This document shows, piece after piece, positions 46,127 through 55,003 of a stretch of 64,000 nucleotides of DNA. The DNA comes from UBA1141 sp963665155 (lineage in GTDB: Bacteria; Chloroflexota; Dehalococcoidia; Lucifugimonadales; UBA3495), in the NCBI GenBank assembly GCA_963665155.2, contig CAXXFI010000002.1, positions 62,001 through 126,000 on the forward strand, given 5' to 3'. Within the stretch, counting starts at the first letter, position 1. Every line of letters begins with the position of its first letter. The position numbers were made by a program, and so were the translations under genes. Under the pieces are notes generated by a model, which made no database searches, was not told the DNA's origin, and saw only the letters and a program-made list of their open reading frames with translations.

Positions 46127-46154
46127 ATTATACACCCATCGGATTACGCAAAAA
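46127..46154 (-). promoter_or_regulatory. Candidate promoter of the radical-SAM gene
   Basis: A perfect TATAAT on the minus strand (46132-46127), 131 bases before the start codon, with TTTTTG as a poor -35 at 16-base spacing. The same GTATAATACTTTT string occurs at about 42750 in the opposite orientation. Confidence 0.35.
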
Positions 46155-46353
46155 TACACGTTTTCGTCGTTTCAATTTAATGGTTTCGTCACGTACCTAA
46201 CCGCAACAAAGTGCGCAAATTAAACAGCCTTGAACAGATATTTTAAGGCATCCCCTTTTTTGTTTCCAGTGACGCGGTTCGATTTTTCCGGAACTTCGTT
46301 CTTAACCACTTGGGGCAATCTCCGGGATCAATCTCCTGCGTCAATCCCCTGTC

Positions 46354-47304
46354 TCAATCCCCCGGTGGTTGGAAATGTGGGATTATCTCTGTCGCTATGG
46401 TCTCTATATGTCTCTCCACGTCTTCCTTGGGGCAAACCACGCTGAAAATGATGTGCCTTGCTCCTGCGTCGATAAACTCTTGCAAGCGCGCTATGCAACT
46501 CTCCACAGGGCCCAGCAAACAATAATCCCGGACGATGTTTACAAAATCTCCGCTATACAGATACTGTCCTCCCAGCTGGCGAGCGGCGATATTCACGGCT
46601 TCTTCCTCGGTGGGGTAAATGGAGATATAGGGGAAACAAGCCCACTGGAAATTGGTCATGTCTTTCTCCAAACTCTCTGCGGAAGCCATGATCTTGGTCA
46701 CACTATCGCGATACCGTTGGGGGCTGTAGAAATACGGCATCCAACCTTCACCGTAAGTAGCTGCTCGAACCATGGCAGCGTCGCGGCGGCCGGAAACCCA
46801 TATCGGTGGCCCCGGCTTTTGAGTGGGTGTGGGATTGATCGATGCGCCTTCGAGATTGAAGTGCCGGCCCCGATGGGTCACCGCCTCTCCGGTCCAAAGT
46901 TGGCGCACCACGTCCAAGCATTCGTTGGTTCTGCGCCCTCTTTGCTTCACATTCAGGCCAGCGGAATCGAACTCAACCGGATACTCGCCGCCTACACCCA
47001 CGCCCAAAATGAACCGGCCTCCGGAAGCAGTATCCAAGCTGGCGGTCAACCTAGCCAAAACCAAGGGTTGGTAGAAGGGAACCAGCAAGATTGAAGATAG
47101 TAGGCGGATTTTCTTGGTGGCCCCGGCGGCGACCCCCAAAAGGGGTAGGCTGGCGTGGGTTGGGCCCGGCGGATCACCCCGCATGTAGTGCTCACCAGCG
47201 GCGAAGTACTCGTATCCCAGATCTTCCATCCAACTTGCTTGCCGGGCAGTGTCTTCCGCGCCCTTAGCCAAAGCGGCGCCAAAGTGTAAATCTATTGCTG
47301 CCAT
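46354..47304 (-). CDS. LLM-class flavin-dependent oxidoreductase
   Basis: 316 residues from ATG 47304 (AGGAG eight bases before); upstream in-frame codons are basic and derive from the tandem-repeat region, so they are excluded. The TIM-barrel markers are ARQASWMEDLGYEYFAAGEH, RIRLLSSILLVPFYQPLVLA (conserved strand and helix), SGGRFILGVGVGGEY, RGRHFNLEGA and KPGPPIWVSGRR. The family uses reduced FMN or F420 for monooxygenation or dehydrogenation of organic substrates. It is intact, unlike the homologue at 8749. Upstream 190 bases away is the MFS transporter, in the same orientation, so the two may form a transporter/oxygenase unit. Confidence 0.9.
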   Translation of the reverse strand: MAAIDLHFGAALAKGAEDTARQASWMEDLGYEYFAAGEHYMRGDPPGPTHASLPLLGVAAGATKKIRLLSSILLVPFYQPLVLARLTASLDTASGGRFILGVGVGGEYPVEFDSAGLNVKQRGRRTNECLDVVRQLWTGEAVTHRGRHFNLEGASINPTPTQKPGPPIWVSGRRDAAMVRAATYGEGWMPYFYSPQRYRDSVTKIMASAESLEKDMTNFQWACFPYISIYPTEEEAVNIAARQLGGQYLYSGDFVNIVRDYCLLGPVESCIARLQEFIDAGARHIIFSVVCPKEDVERHIETIATEIIPHFQPPGD

Positions 47305-47383
47305 CTGACTCCTAGAATGCCGATGTTCAAACGACCTCGACCGCGGCCTGCGAGGAGGGCCGGCCCCGTTGCTTTGGGCCTCA

Positions 47384-47532
47384 CGGATTGATTGAGGCTC
47401 CACCCGCTGGTTGGGGCGTCGCCATCTTGATTCAGGCTTCACCGGCTGCTTGGGGCTCCACCCGCTGGTTGAGGCTTCACTATCTTACTTCGGGCCTCAC
47501 CCGTTGATTGCCGCTTCACTCGCTGGTTGAGG
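47384..47532. repeat. Imperfect 20-bp tandem repeat, about 8 units
   Basis: Units of the type TGGTTGAGGCTTCACCCGCT follow one another at 18-20 base intervals with substitutions. The array begins about 80 bases upstream of the LLM-gene start and extends into the last codons of the MFS transporter gene, supplying its final dozen residues. No spacers, so not CRISPR. Confidence 0.75.
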
Positions 47533-48765
47533 CTTCAACGAAGGCAGCATCAAGGATACAAGGAACCCAATGGCAAATAAAGCGGCAGCATAGTGGAAGG
47601 CTGCGGAAAATCCCCAAAACTGCGCCAGGGCCCCGGCCAAGATGGTGGAGATGGCTCCGAAAGCAGCATTACTGCCCCACATTAGCCCGATGGCGGTACC
47701 CTGTAATCGCTGCCCTTGTGTCAAGTCTATAGCCACCGATTGTGTTAGCGAGTTTACCGAAAAGAAAAATAGTCCGAACACTGCAACCGAAGCTGTGAAC
47801 GCCTGGGTGGAGCCGGTGATAACCATGGTGACCGGCATAACCATGGAGACGGCCATGATGCCGACAATCAACTGCTTGCGACCGGCACGGTCGGATATGG
47901 AACCGATCATGGGGCCCAGGAATATTCCCATGGCTGCCAGCAGTCCAACGTGGAAGCCCACCGCCAAGTCACCCATTCCCAGGTTTTCTCTCATGTAAAA
48001 GGGCAGATACAGTACCAATGCCCGGTCACCCATGCCTCTGATGGCCGAGACCATCATTACGGCCACCATACCAGCGCCGCTAAAGGAACGCCCGGTGACT
48101 TTAAACTGCCCGCCAAGCCTGGTCCAAAATCCTCCATGCCTAGGGGTGGACGTTCCCGTGCGGCGCAAGAACATGGCGATCGCCAGGAACAGAGGGAGGA
48201 TCAGAATCAGGCCAGCCTGGAGCACATCCTGCCAAGCCAGGACCGCCAAGAGTGCGCCGATGATAATACGCCCTATAAAGTCGCCCAAACTGCCGGTCGA
48301 CCGGTGCAAAGAAATTACGAACCCTTTGCGTTTGGGAAACCGCTCGGCGAGAAGACCCAAGGCGGGCGGGTGCCAGAGTCCACTACCGGCATTGCCGACC
48401 ATTACCGCCACAACCACCAGAACATAAACGTTGTCGAGCAAGCTAACCGCAAAGTAGCCCAGGCCGATAATCAGCATCGCAACGGCCAGCATTTGGCCGC
48501 GGCGGTGCTGATACATGTCGGAAAGAATCCCAGAGATGACGCTAATCAGCCCGGAGGAAACTTGACGGGAGCCATCTATAGCCCCGGTCATGACAGGAGA
48601 AAGTCCCAACGAGGCGGCGATATGAGGAAGGAGGACTATGAAGCCACGAGTGTAGATGTGCTCTATTGTATGGGCGGCGATTACACCCCCAGCGGTGGCT
48701 TTTTCAGCCGAGGTGACAATTGCCACCCCATCGGAGTCTACTGCGCTTCCAGCAATTTGGGTCAC
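47497..48765 (-). CDS. MFS transporter
   Basis: 422 residues beginning GTG 48765 with no clear ribosome-binding site. The hydrophobic pattern indicates about 12 transmembrane helices, with a cytoplasmic loop around residues 205-225 (LRRTGTSTPRHGGFWTRLGG). The loop after helix 2 reads GILSDMYQHRRGQM, the MFS G-x-x-x-D-x-x-x-R motif, and the second half has MIGSISDRAGRKQ. The SGLWHPPALGLLAERFPKRKG segment resembles the fosmidomycin-resistance group of facilitators, so export of a small organic molecule is plausible. Its 3' end is embedded in a tandem repeat, giving a variable tail (PQPASEAAING). Same orientation as the LLM gene. Confidence 0.85.
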   Translation of the reverse strand: MTQIAGSAVDSDGVAIVTSAEKATAGGVIAAHTIEHIYTRGFIVLLPHIAASLGLSPVMTGAIDGSRQVSSGLISVISGILSDMYQHRRGQMLAVAMLIIGLGYFAVSLLDNVYVLVVVAVMVGNAGSGLWHPPALGLLAERFPKRKGFVISLHRSTGSLGDFIGRIIIGALLAVLAWQDVLQAGLILILPLFLAIAMFLRRTGTSTPRHGGFWTRLGGQFKVTGRSFSGAGMVAVMMVSAIRGMGDRALVLYLPFYMRENLGMGDLAVGFHVGLLAAMGIFLGPMIGSISDRAGRKQLIVGIMAVSMVMPVTMVITGSTQAFTASVAVFGLFFFSVNSLTQSVAIDLTQGQRLQGTAIGLMWGSNAAFGAISTILAGALAQFWGFSAAFHYAAALFAIGFLVSLMLPSLKPQPASEAAING

Positions 48766-48948
48766 GGGTAGCTACCGGGACCGGCGAAGAGGGCGGCGGT
48801 TGGGTTCAAACTAAAGGCCTGAACTGGCAAGATGGCGGCAATTTGAACATCGGGCCAGGTTATGTAGAATCACCTTCTGTACCTGTTCGGAGCTTGCGTA
48901 GCTTAGTGGGGGAACGGTTTGACAAGACACTAGTATTACAACGTTAGT

Positions 48949-49137
48949 TCAGGGAGGGATGTGGGGTGATGCCCGCATGGCGGCGCGGCGCTTGGCATGG
49001 GAGCGTTTGGCCCGTTCGTTACTGTCCTGCGTATCCTCAAGCCACCGCAGCAACTCGGTTGGCCCGAACCGTTCCCGGGGCAGCATTTCCCGCACCACCC
49101 GGTAGACCTGCGGCCTCGTGATCCGGGGCATCTTTTT
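48949..49137 (-). CDS. IS701 transposase C-terminal segment in shifted frame
   Basis: Sixty residues that continue the transposase in the +1 frame after the slippery string GGGGGGAAAAAG: TRPQVYRVVREMLPRERFGP, TELLRWLEDTQDSNERAKRS and HAKRRAA are typical of IS701 C-termini. It is either the product of a +1 slip by polymerase or ribosome, or the sign of a frameshift mutation in the homopolymer. Confidence 0.6.
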   Translation of the reverse strand, partial: KKMPRITRPQVYRVVREMLPRERFGPTELLRWLEDTQDSNERAKRSHAKRRAAMRASPHIPP

Positions 49138-50320
49138 CCCCCCAAGCCTGTTGCAGGCTCAGCAGAAAAGCTCCGCCCAGCAGGCACAGGGCCACGTGGT
49201 GATGCCAGCCAGCCCAGGTGCGGGTCTCGTACTCGTCCAGGCCTACGTCGCTTTTCTCCGTCTCAAACTCCGTTTCTATACGCCAACGGGAGCCTCCCAC
49301 GTATGCCAGGGTCTCCAACGGGGTATCCTCCGGAGCATTGGACAGGTAGTAGCGGGGTTCGCTGCCGTCCCGGTTCCGGCGGTAGACGGCCCAGTGGATT
49401 TCGCCGGGCTTGCGCCTGCTGGTCGGTCGCACCCTCTGGGCGCTGAAAAGGTAGCTGCGTGGCCCCTGGCTTCCCTCGGCCACCGTAATCTCACGCCAGG
49501 CCTCCTCCGGCAACTCGTCGCTGCGCTGCTCCATGGTCCGGCGCTGACCGTCTCGCAGCCTGGGTTTGCGGGGACGCCCGAATCCCTGATACTCCGCACT
49601 GGTCCAGGCAGGCTCCGGCGGCCACACCGTAAAGCCGGACGGAACGTCCAGCACGTACCACATCCCCAAGGCCGCCAGGCCCTCCCGGAAGGACGGCGAC
49701 ATCCCGAAGGCGTCGTCCGCCGCGACCCATCCAGCCTTCAGGTGGCCCCGCTCCTGCGCCCGCCCCACCATCTCCAAGGCCAACTCCGTCTTGGACCGGT
49801 AGCCCTGCCTATCCTCCGGCACACCCGCCGCCTCACACCGGTCTTTGTCCGAGGTCCAACTCTCGGGCAGATACAGCCCCTTGTCCACCAATGCCCGTCC
49901 CAACGGGCTGACATAGGCCAGGAACATCCCCGCCTGGCAGTTGGCCACCTTCCCCAGCCTCCCGCAGTACTGCCGGGCCACTCCCACCGACTTCCTCCCC
50001 TGCTTGGGAAAGTCGCTGCCGTCCAGCACCCACACCCCTTCCGGATGCTCCAGCCGGGTTCCCAGGTACTCCTGCAGCCGTCCTATAATCACCTCATCGT
50101 CCCAGGGAGAATCGGTGAGAAACCGCTGCATCCCTCGGGCTGACCCCGGAACCGTCTCCGACAGGTTCTCAGCGTTGCGCCGCTCCCCAGACTGTACCAG
50201 CAGGGCCTGGAGATAATGACCGCTGTGCTCCCGCGTCTCCCGGCGGCCAAACAGCGGCGCGAAGTAAGCGTGAAAATCCCGAAATGACCCGTACACCTGC
50301 TCGAAAGCTGCCGCATCCAC
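49037..50320 (-). CDS. IS701-family transposase (main frame)
   Basis: 427-residue DDE transposase. FAPLFGRRETREHSGHYLQAL and WDDEVIIGRLQEYLG start the protein; EGVWVLDGSDFPKQGRKSVG and VARQYCGRLGKVANCQAGMF contain the first catalytic Asp region (VLDxSxFPKxG is the IS701 signature). GHLKAGWVAADDAFG has the second Asp and WRIETEFETEKSDVGLDEYE the Glu. In this frame it ends in a tail unlike the family, whereas after a run of six G and five A at about 49130 another frame (48949-49131) gives the expected C-terminus TRPQVYRVVREMLPRERFG. The true protein therefore probably ends at 48949 after a frameshift, mutational or programmed. Confidence 0.9.
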   Translation of the reverse strand: MDAAAFEQVYGSFRDFHAYFAPLFGRRETREHSGHYLQALLVQSGERRNAENLSETVPGSARGMQRFLTDSPWDDEVIIGRLQEYLGTRLEHPEGVWVLDGSDFPKQGRKSVGVARQYCGRLGKVANCQAGMFLAYVSPLGRALVDKGLYLPESWTSDKDRCEAAGVPEDRQGYRSKTELALEMVGRAQERGHLKAGWVAADDAFGMSPSFREGLAALGMWYVLDVPSGFTVWPPEPAWTSAEYQGFGRPRKPRLRDGQRRTMEQRSDELPEEAWREITVAEGSQGPRSYLFSAQRVRPTSRRKPGEIHWAVYRRNRDGSEPRYYLSNAPEDTPLETLAYVGGSRWRIETEFETEKSDVGLDEYETRTWAGWHHHVALCLLGGAFLLSLQQAWGEKDAPDHEAAGLPGGAGNAAPGTVRANRVAAVA

Positions 50321-50395
50321 ATCCCCACCTCACCTGCCTATTCCCTCTCCAGCTACACAGTCATCCTATCAAACTAACTGACGTTGTAATACTAG

Positions 50396-50717
50396 GGAGT
50401 ATACACCGCGCGATTTGGAATGCGAAAAACAAACGCTTTTACCGTTTTTCCAGTCCTTCGGATTCTAACATTCATGCTGTAACCGACAAAGTCCAGGCAC
50501 ACATTCCAGACGAAGTAGTGCCTCTTGACCTACACGCATCTAATTATCGAAACCTCTAAATAAGATCTCGCAAATGCTTTCCACAAAAGGTCCACCTGGA
50601 GCCCGCCACATCCCAACGAAACTTGACAAGGCTAATGTACCGTCCGACAATCACCGCGGCTAATAATTTTTAAGATTAGTGTTGGCGAAGAATCACTTCG
50701 CAAGGAGAAATTTTCCT
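50396..50717. other. Intergenic region between IS701 element and hydrolase
   Basis: About 320 bases, AT-rich near the end, no supported gene. It supplies the ribosome-binding site AAGGAG for the hydrolase. Confidence 0.35.
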
Positions 50718-51521
50718 ATGACCACGAGTGCCAAAACATGGAATGAAGAGACAATAAACGTGGCTGGAGTCGACCTCCAGATCGTCAAGGGCGGGTCCGG
50801 TGAGCCACTGCTGATTCTCCACGATGAAATGGGTCACATGAATTGGCTTAATTATCATCAAACCCTGTCTGATAATTACACCCTGCACATCCCGTCCCAC
50901 CCTGGATTCGGCAAAACAGCGGTCCAGGAATGGATCATGAACATGCGGGACATGGCAGGTTGGTACCTGCACGCATTGGACGACTTGGGCTTGAGGCAGG
51001 TCAACGTGGTCGGGTTTTCCTTGGGCGGCTGGCTGGCAGCGGAGATGGCCACTATGGATCCGGCTATGTTCAAGAAGTTGGTGTTGGTTGGCCCAACCGG
51101 CGTGAAACCCCCGGTTGGAGATATTTACGATATGTTCCTGGAGGTTTCCAACGAATTCATTAACGCCAGCGTATTGGACTCAACAAAGGTAGAGGAGTTC
51201 CAAACGGTCTGCCCCGACGACGCATCTCCGGAGCTAGTTGAGGCCTGGGAAGTCGCTAGGGAGGAGTCCTGTCGTCTGGGTTGGCGTCCTTACATGTTTT
51301 ATGCCGGGCTGCCTCAGTTGCTCAATAGGCTGAAGAGCCTGTCGACGCTGATCGTGTGGGGCCGACAAGACGCCATAGTGCCCCTCAGCGCGGGAGAGCG
51401 ATACCACGAGTCAATTCCAGGTTCCAAGTTTGTGGTTTTGGAAGATTGCGGTCACCGACCGGAACTGGAAAAACCTGCTGAGTTTACGAAACTGGTCCAC
51501 GAGTTTCTTTCGGGCTCTTAA
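50718..51521 (+). CDS. Alpha/beta-hydrolase fold protein
   Basis: 267 residues from ATG 50718, preferred to an upstream in-frame start because AAGGAG lies at the right distance. The catalytic triad is Ser101 in VGFSLGG, Asp218 in WGRQDAIVP and His246 in EDCGHRPELEKP, each in the canonical position. LLILHDEMGHMNW carries the oxyanion-hole loop, in which the usual HG is replaced by HD. The lid region is helical and short. Members of this type act as esterases, haloalkane or C-C-bond (meta-cleavage) hydrolases; with the maleylacetate-reductase-like gene opposite to it, an aromatic-ring catabolic role is attractive but unproven. Plus strand, alone. Confidence 0.85.
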   Translation: MTTSAKTWNEETINVAGVDLQIVKGGSGEPLLILHDEMGHMNWLNYHQTLSDNYTLHIPSHPGFGKTAVQEWIMNMRDMAGWYLHALDDLGLRQVNVVGFSLGGWLAAEMATMDPAMFKKLVLVGPTGVKPPVGDIYDMFLEVSNEFINASVLDSTKVEEFQTVCPDDASPELVEAWEVAREESCRLGWRPYMFYAGLPQLLNRLKSLSTLIVWGRQDAIVPLSAGERYHESIPGSKFVVLEDCGHRPELEKPAEFTKLVHEFLSGS

Positions 51522-51677
51522 TTAGTTCGGGCTCTTAATTAGCAGGTAACACGGCGCTACTGCGCCGATCCGAGCCGGGAACTTCGTTTAACTCTGGGGA
51601 ACGGTCAGCCGCGAACGGCTTGGCACTTGACGCAACCAGAAAGACAGAAGCGCTTGGACCCGCAGCTCAGCCTAGAG

Positions 51678-52889
51678 CTACCAAGCGCTTCTAAGTACAG
51701 CCATGATCGGGCCAGCGTCGGAGACGGGTTTGGGATTGGTAGCCAGGCCCCGGTCGTGAAGTGTAGCAGCGGCGATGTATTCCAACCCTTCTTCAGGTAC
51801 GCCGACGTCCCGTAGGGTTTCGGGCATATCCAGTTCCCGGCAGAGCCGGGCTACACCATCGGCAGCAGCCAACCCGGCCTCTCCGGCAGTCATTTGGCTG
51901 GTATCTATGCCCATGGCTTCGGCAATCAACTCCTGACGGTCAGCACTGGCATCCAGGTTAAAGCGCATGGTGTGGGGCAACAAAACGGCATTGGCCTCAC
52001 CGTGGGGCACGTCATACAACCCTCCAACATGGTGGGCTATAGCGGTGTTCAGGCCCAAGCCCCCGACTGCCGACATTGCCAGCATGGGCAGCGTTGCCGC
52101 CGTTTTGGTGTTGAGCAGAACATTTAGGTCCGGGGTCTTTGATCCACTAACACATTGGGGTAAGTATTCAACCAGCATTTTGATGGCGTGCAGGGCCGCT
52201 GCGTCGCCTATTGGGTTGTGCCCCGTAGAATAAACGCTCTCCACTGCTATGCGGAACTGGCCTATGGCGGTGGAGAGGAGGATGCGCATAGGAGTAGTAG
52301 CCAAAGCCTTGCCGTCGATTATCACAACCCGGTGCTCGGTGCCCTGGCCGGAGGACAAAATTTTCCGGCCCAGGTTTTTGTCGGTAAAGCCACCGCCGCC
52401 CCTGCTAAGCTCTGCTCCGCCCATGGTCGTGGGCACGGTGATAATGGGGACTTTCTCATGGGGGGCTTCGGGAATGAAGACCTTATTAGGTGGCGTAAAC
52501 CGGACTTCGTAGTCCTGAATCTCACCGCCCTCGGCCAGCAGCATTGCGATGCCTTTGGTGGTGTCGTGGGTGCTTCCGCCCCCTACGCTGATCAAAGAAT
52601 CCGGTTCCAGTTCCCGGGCGGCGTCCACAGCTTGACGCAGCATCTCCACGGGAGCGTGGGGAGTCACGCCCGAAAATAAGCCAACGCAACGCTCTCCCAA
52701 GGCCGATTGCACCCGCTGGACCACATCGGCTGCCTCCAGAATGGTCGGGCCGCAGATTACCATGGGCCGTTTTGCTCCCAAACGGTCCAGAATTGCGCCT
52801 ATGCCGGAAATTGCGTCGGCGCTGCACACGATTTCTTGGGCCAAGCTGCGGTATGTATATTCCAGTGGAGAATCAGGCATTGTAATCAT
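51678..52889 (-). CDS. Iron-containing alcohol dehydrogenase/maleylacetate reductase-like protein
   Basis: 403 residues from ATG 52889, though ATG 52880 (MPDSPLEY) has better spacing from AGAGG. The N-terminal NAD-binding region reads VICGPTILEA and SLISVGGGSTHDTTKGIAM (GGGSxxD), with PIITVPTTMGGAELS following. The C-terminal domain has HHVGGLYDVPHGEANAVLLP. At the position of the iron-binding Asp-x3-His of ADHs (TGMDALAHAIE) this protein has AIGQFRIAVES, so two metal ligands are absent. Maleylacetate reductases, which lack metal, show similar losses. The reaction is therefore more likely reduction of a 4-oxo acid-type substrate than alcohol oxidation, but the specificity is unproven. Confidence 0.82.
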   Translation of the reverse strand: MITMPDSPLEYTYRSLAQEIVCSADAISGIGAILDRLGAKRPMVICGPTILEAADVVQRVQSALGERCVGLFSGVTPHAPVEMLRQAVDAARELEPDSLISVGGGSTHDTTKGIAMLLAEGGEIQDYEVRFTPPNKVFIPEAPHEKVPIITVPTTMGGAELSRGGGGFTDKNLGRKILSSGQGTEHRVVIIDGKALATTPMRILLSTAIGQFRIAVESVYSTGHNPIGDAAALHAIKMLVEYLPQCVSGSKTPDLNVLLNTKTAATLPMLAMSAVGGLGLNTAIAHHVGGLYDVPHGEANAVLLPHTMRFNLDASADRQELIAEAMGIDTSQMTAGEAGLAAADGVARLCRELDMPETLRDVGVPEEGLEYIAAATLHDRGLATNPKPVSDAGPIMAVLRSAW

Positions 52890-52937
52890 CCTCTCGTTGT
52901 TGCATCAGGGCCGCAACCGGCAGCGCTACCCGTTATT

Positions 52938-54806
52938 CTAGAACTCCGGCCGAAAAGTACCCTGACCTAGGCTGTCCCGATATACTGGGCAAGAGATTTA
53001 ATAAATGGGTGTGGGAGGTTGAGGATGCTGGGAGTACGGTCGGCGCAACGAGGGCTGCTGGAAGCGGATCACCTGTACCTGGACTATGTGGGCCGGGGCT
53101 CCTTCTATGGCTTCCTGGCCTCCCTGCGGGGACAGCTATTTCGAGACGAAGAGTTCGCCGAGCTATATTGCCCAGACAATGGCCGGGATAGCGTGCCCCC
53201 AAGTCTGGTGGCCACTGCGCTGTTGTTGCAAGCCTACGACAAAGTCAGCGACGCCGAAGCCAAACAGCGGGCGGATTTTGATATCCGGTGGAAGGTGGCG
53301 TTGGGGATTGAGGTGGAGGACCGGCCCTTTGCCAAGAGCACGCTGCAGCTGTTTCGAGCCCAGCTGATCCTCCACGACCGGGTGCGGGCCGTCTTTCAGC
53401 GCAGCCTCCAATTCGCCCGGCAGACCGGATACCTGAAAGGACGCCGGATGAAGGTGGCGGTAGACACCACCTACATTCTGGGCCGAGGGGCGGTCAAGGA
53501 CACCTACAACTTGCTGGCCGACGGCATAGTCCAGGTAGTGCGGGCGCTTTCGGACCTGGATGGGACGCGGCCCGAGGAATGGGCCTTGAGACACGGTCTG
53601 GAACTCTACTTTGGCTCCAGTGTGAAGGGAGAGGCAGAGATTGACTGGGACAACCAGAAAGAGCGGCAAGCCTTACTGCAGAAGATAGTAGCCGATGCCG
53701 ACCTGGTGTTGGAGCTGGCCCGTCAGGTCCAGGGTCAGTTCCCCGAGGAGAGCCCCCAGCGCCAGGGTATAGTGGAAGCGGCGGAGTTGCTGGGGCAACT
53801 GTTACTGCAGGATGTGGAACGCCAGGAGGATGGCCCAGCCCTGAAGGATGGGGTAAGCCGGGACCGCATCCCTTCGGTACACGACCCGGAGATGCGCCAC
53901 GGCCGTAAAAGCAGCAGCAAACGCTTCGACGGACATAAGGCTGCCGTGGTGGTGGATACCGATTCCCAACTGGTGACCGCGGTAGACATCCTGCCCGGCA
54001 ATGCCGGTGACAACACTGGAGTCCTGGAACTGGTGGAGCAGAGTGAGGAGAACACGGGCATAGCGGTGGAGGAGACTATCGGGGATGCGGCCTATGGGGA
54101 TGGCGGGACGCGGCAGGCCTTTGCCGATGCTGGTCGGACTCTAATAGCCAAGGTGCCGGGTCGCCCTAATAAGGCCTGCTTCCCCAAGGAGGACTTCCAG
54201 ATCGACTTGGAGGCAGGAACCTGCACCTGCCCAGCCGGTAATGTTACCCACACCCTGCGGACCTTCGGCACCCGGACCAACCGGTTGGGTCGGACCTACC
54301 TGGCCCGGAGTTTCCAATTCGACCCGGCGGTCTGCGGCGTATGCCCCCTGCGGTCCCAGTGCGTGGCGGCGCGGTACGGGGCGGGACGCACCGTAGCCCT
54401 GCATCCCCAAGAGGCGCTCTTGCAACAAGCCCGGGACTTCCAGCGGAGTGAGGGCTTTGCTGAATACCGTAGGCCGCGCCAGGCGGCCGAGCATCGCCTG
54501 GCGCGGCTGGCGCAACTGGGGGTCCGCCAATCTCGCTACTTCGGCCGAGCCAAGACCCGATTCCAACTACTCATGGCGGCCACGGTGGCCAACCTGACCC
54601 TGGTGGCTACCAAGATGGGGATGATATCTCCGGCTCCAGGCTCCTCTCACGATAAACCGGACCAGCAAGCCCCAGGGTCGCCCATCGTTACTACCCAATT
54701 CATATTGGCCGCAGCCAACTGGGTCACTCTTAGCCTCAGACTTACAGTCCACTGGTTATCCTCCACGCCATCCCGTCACAGCAGGGCTTTTCAGCCGGGT
54801 TTCTAG
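52938..54806 (+). mobile_element. IS1182-family insertion sequence, copy B
   Basis: 1861-bp element (52942-54802), inverted relative to copy A at 32604-34472 and bounded by CTAG on both sides. The ends match copy A. The two copies flank 18.5 kb and could support inversion of that segment by recombination. Confidence 0.93.
53019..54806 (+). CDS. IS1182-family transposase (copy B)
   Basis: 595 residues, same domain order and catalytic motifs as copy A (KVAVDTTYILGRGA, ETIGDAAYGDGG, CGVCPLRSQCVA). Three differences from copy A were noted. The ORF begins 77 bases inside the element and its stop overlaps the terminal CTAG. Confidence 0.93.
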   Translation: MRMLGVRSAQRGLLEADHLYLDYVGRGSFYGFLASLRGQLFRDEEFAELYCPDNGRDSVPPSLVATALLLQAYDKVSDAEAKQRADFDIRWKVALGIEVEDRPFAKSTLQLFRAQLILHDRVRAVFQRSLQFARQTGYLKGRRMKVAVDTTYILGRGAVKDTYNLLADGIVQVVRALSDLDGTRPEEWALRHGLELYFGSSVKGEAEIDWDNQKERQALLQKIVADADLVLELARQVQGQFPEESPQRQGIVEAAELLGQLLLQDVERQEDGPALKDGVSRDRIPSVHDPEMRHGRKSSSKRFDGHKAAVVVDTDSQLVTAVDILPGNAGDNTGVLELVEQSEENTGIAVEETIGDAAYGDGGTRQAFADAGRTLIAKVPGRPNKACFPKEDFQIDLEAGTCTCPAGNVTHTLRTFGTRTNRLGRTYLARSFQFDPAVCGVCPLRSQCVAARYGAGRTVALHPQEALLQQARDFQRSEGFAEYRRPRQAAEHRLARLAQLGVRQSRYFGRAKTRFQLLMAATVANLTLVATKMGMISPAPGSSHDKPDQQAPGSPIVTTQFILAAANWVTLSLRLTVHWLSSTPSRHSRAFQPGF

Positions 54807-54856
54807 AACCTGATTAGAACTGCTACCCCATTTTTGAGATGTTCGCACATGCGAAG

Positions 54857-54902
54857 CCACCCCCTATTTCCCCTGTCATAAAAGCGGGAAAATAGGGGGT
54901 GG
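54857..54902. terminator. Strong hairpin after IS1182 copy B
   Basis: CCACCCCCTATTT pairs with AAATAGGGGGTGG, with a further three G-C pairs inside, forming a stem of about 16 base pairs with one bulged A and a loop of about 12. Between it and the IS lies a perfect small palindrome, TTCGCACATGCGAA (54842-54855). A hairpin at this place could end transcription leaving the IS or the converging hydroxylase gene; there is no T-run. Confidence 0.5.
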
Positions 54903-55003
54903 TGCTAGCTGAACCCAACCCATACCGGTTCGTGTAAATCCCTACGGCCAGATGAGGCCGAAAGGAACGATGTTGGCAACATGATCGCTGGAGTGGTTTG
55001 AGG

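Larger units (their letters stand above)
48930..50395 (-). mobile_element. IS701-family insertion sequence (1458 bp)
   Basis: Element 48934-50391 bounded by CTAG on both sides. Inverted repeats start TATTACAACGTTAGTT on the left and, reversed, TATTACAACGTCAGTT on the right (one mismatch). It encodes a single transposase in minus orientation. The first ten bases match the ends of the MITE at 9487-9631, making this element its probable source of transposase. Confidence 0.92.
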
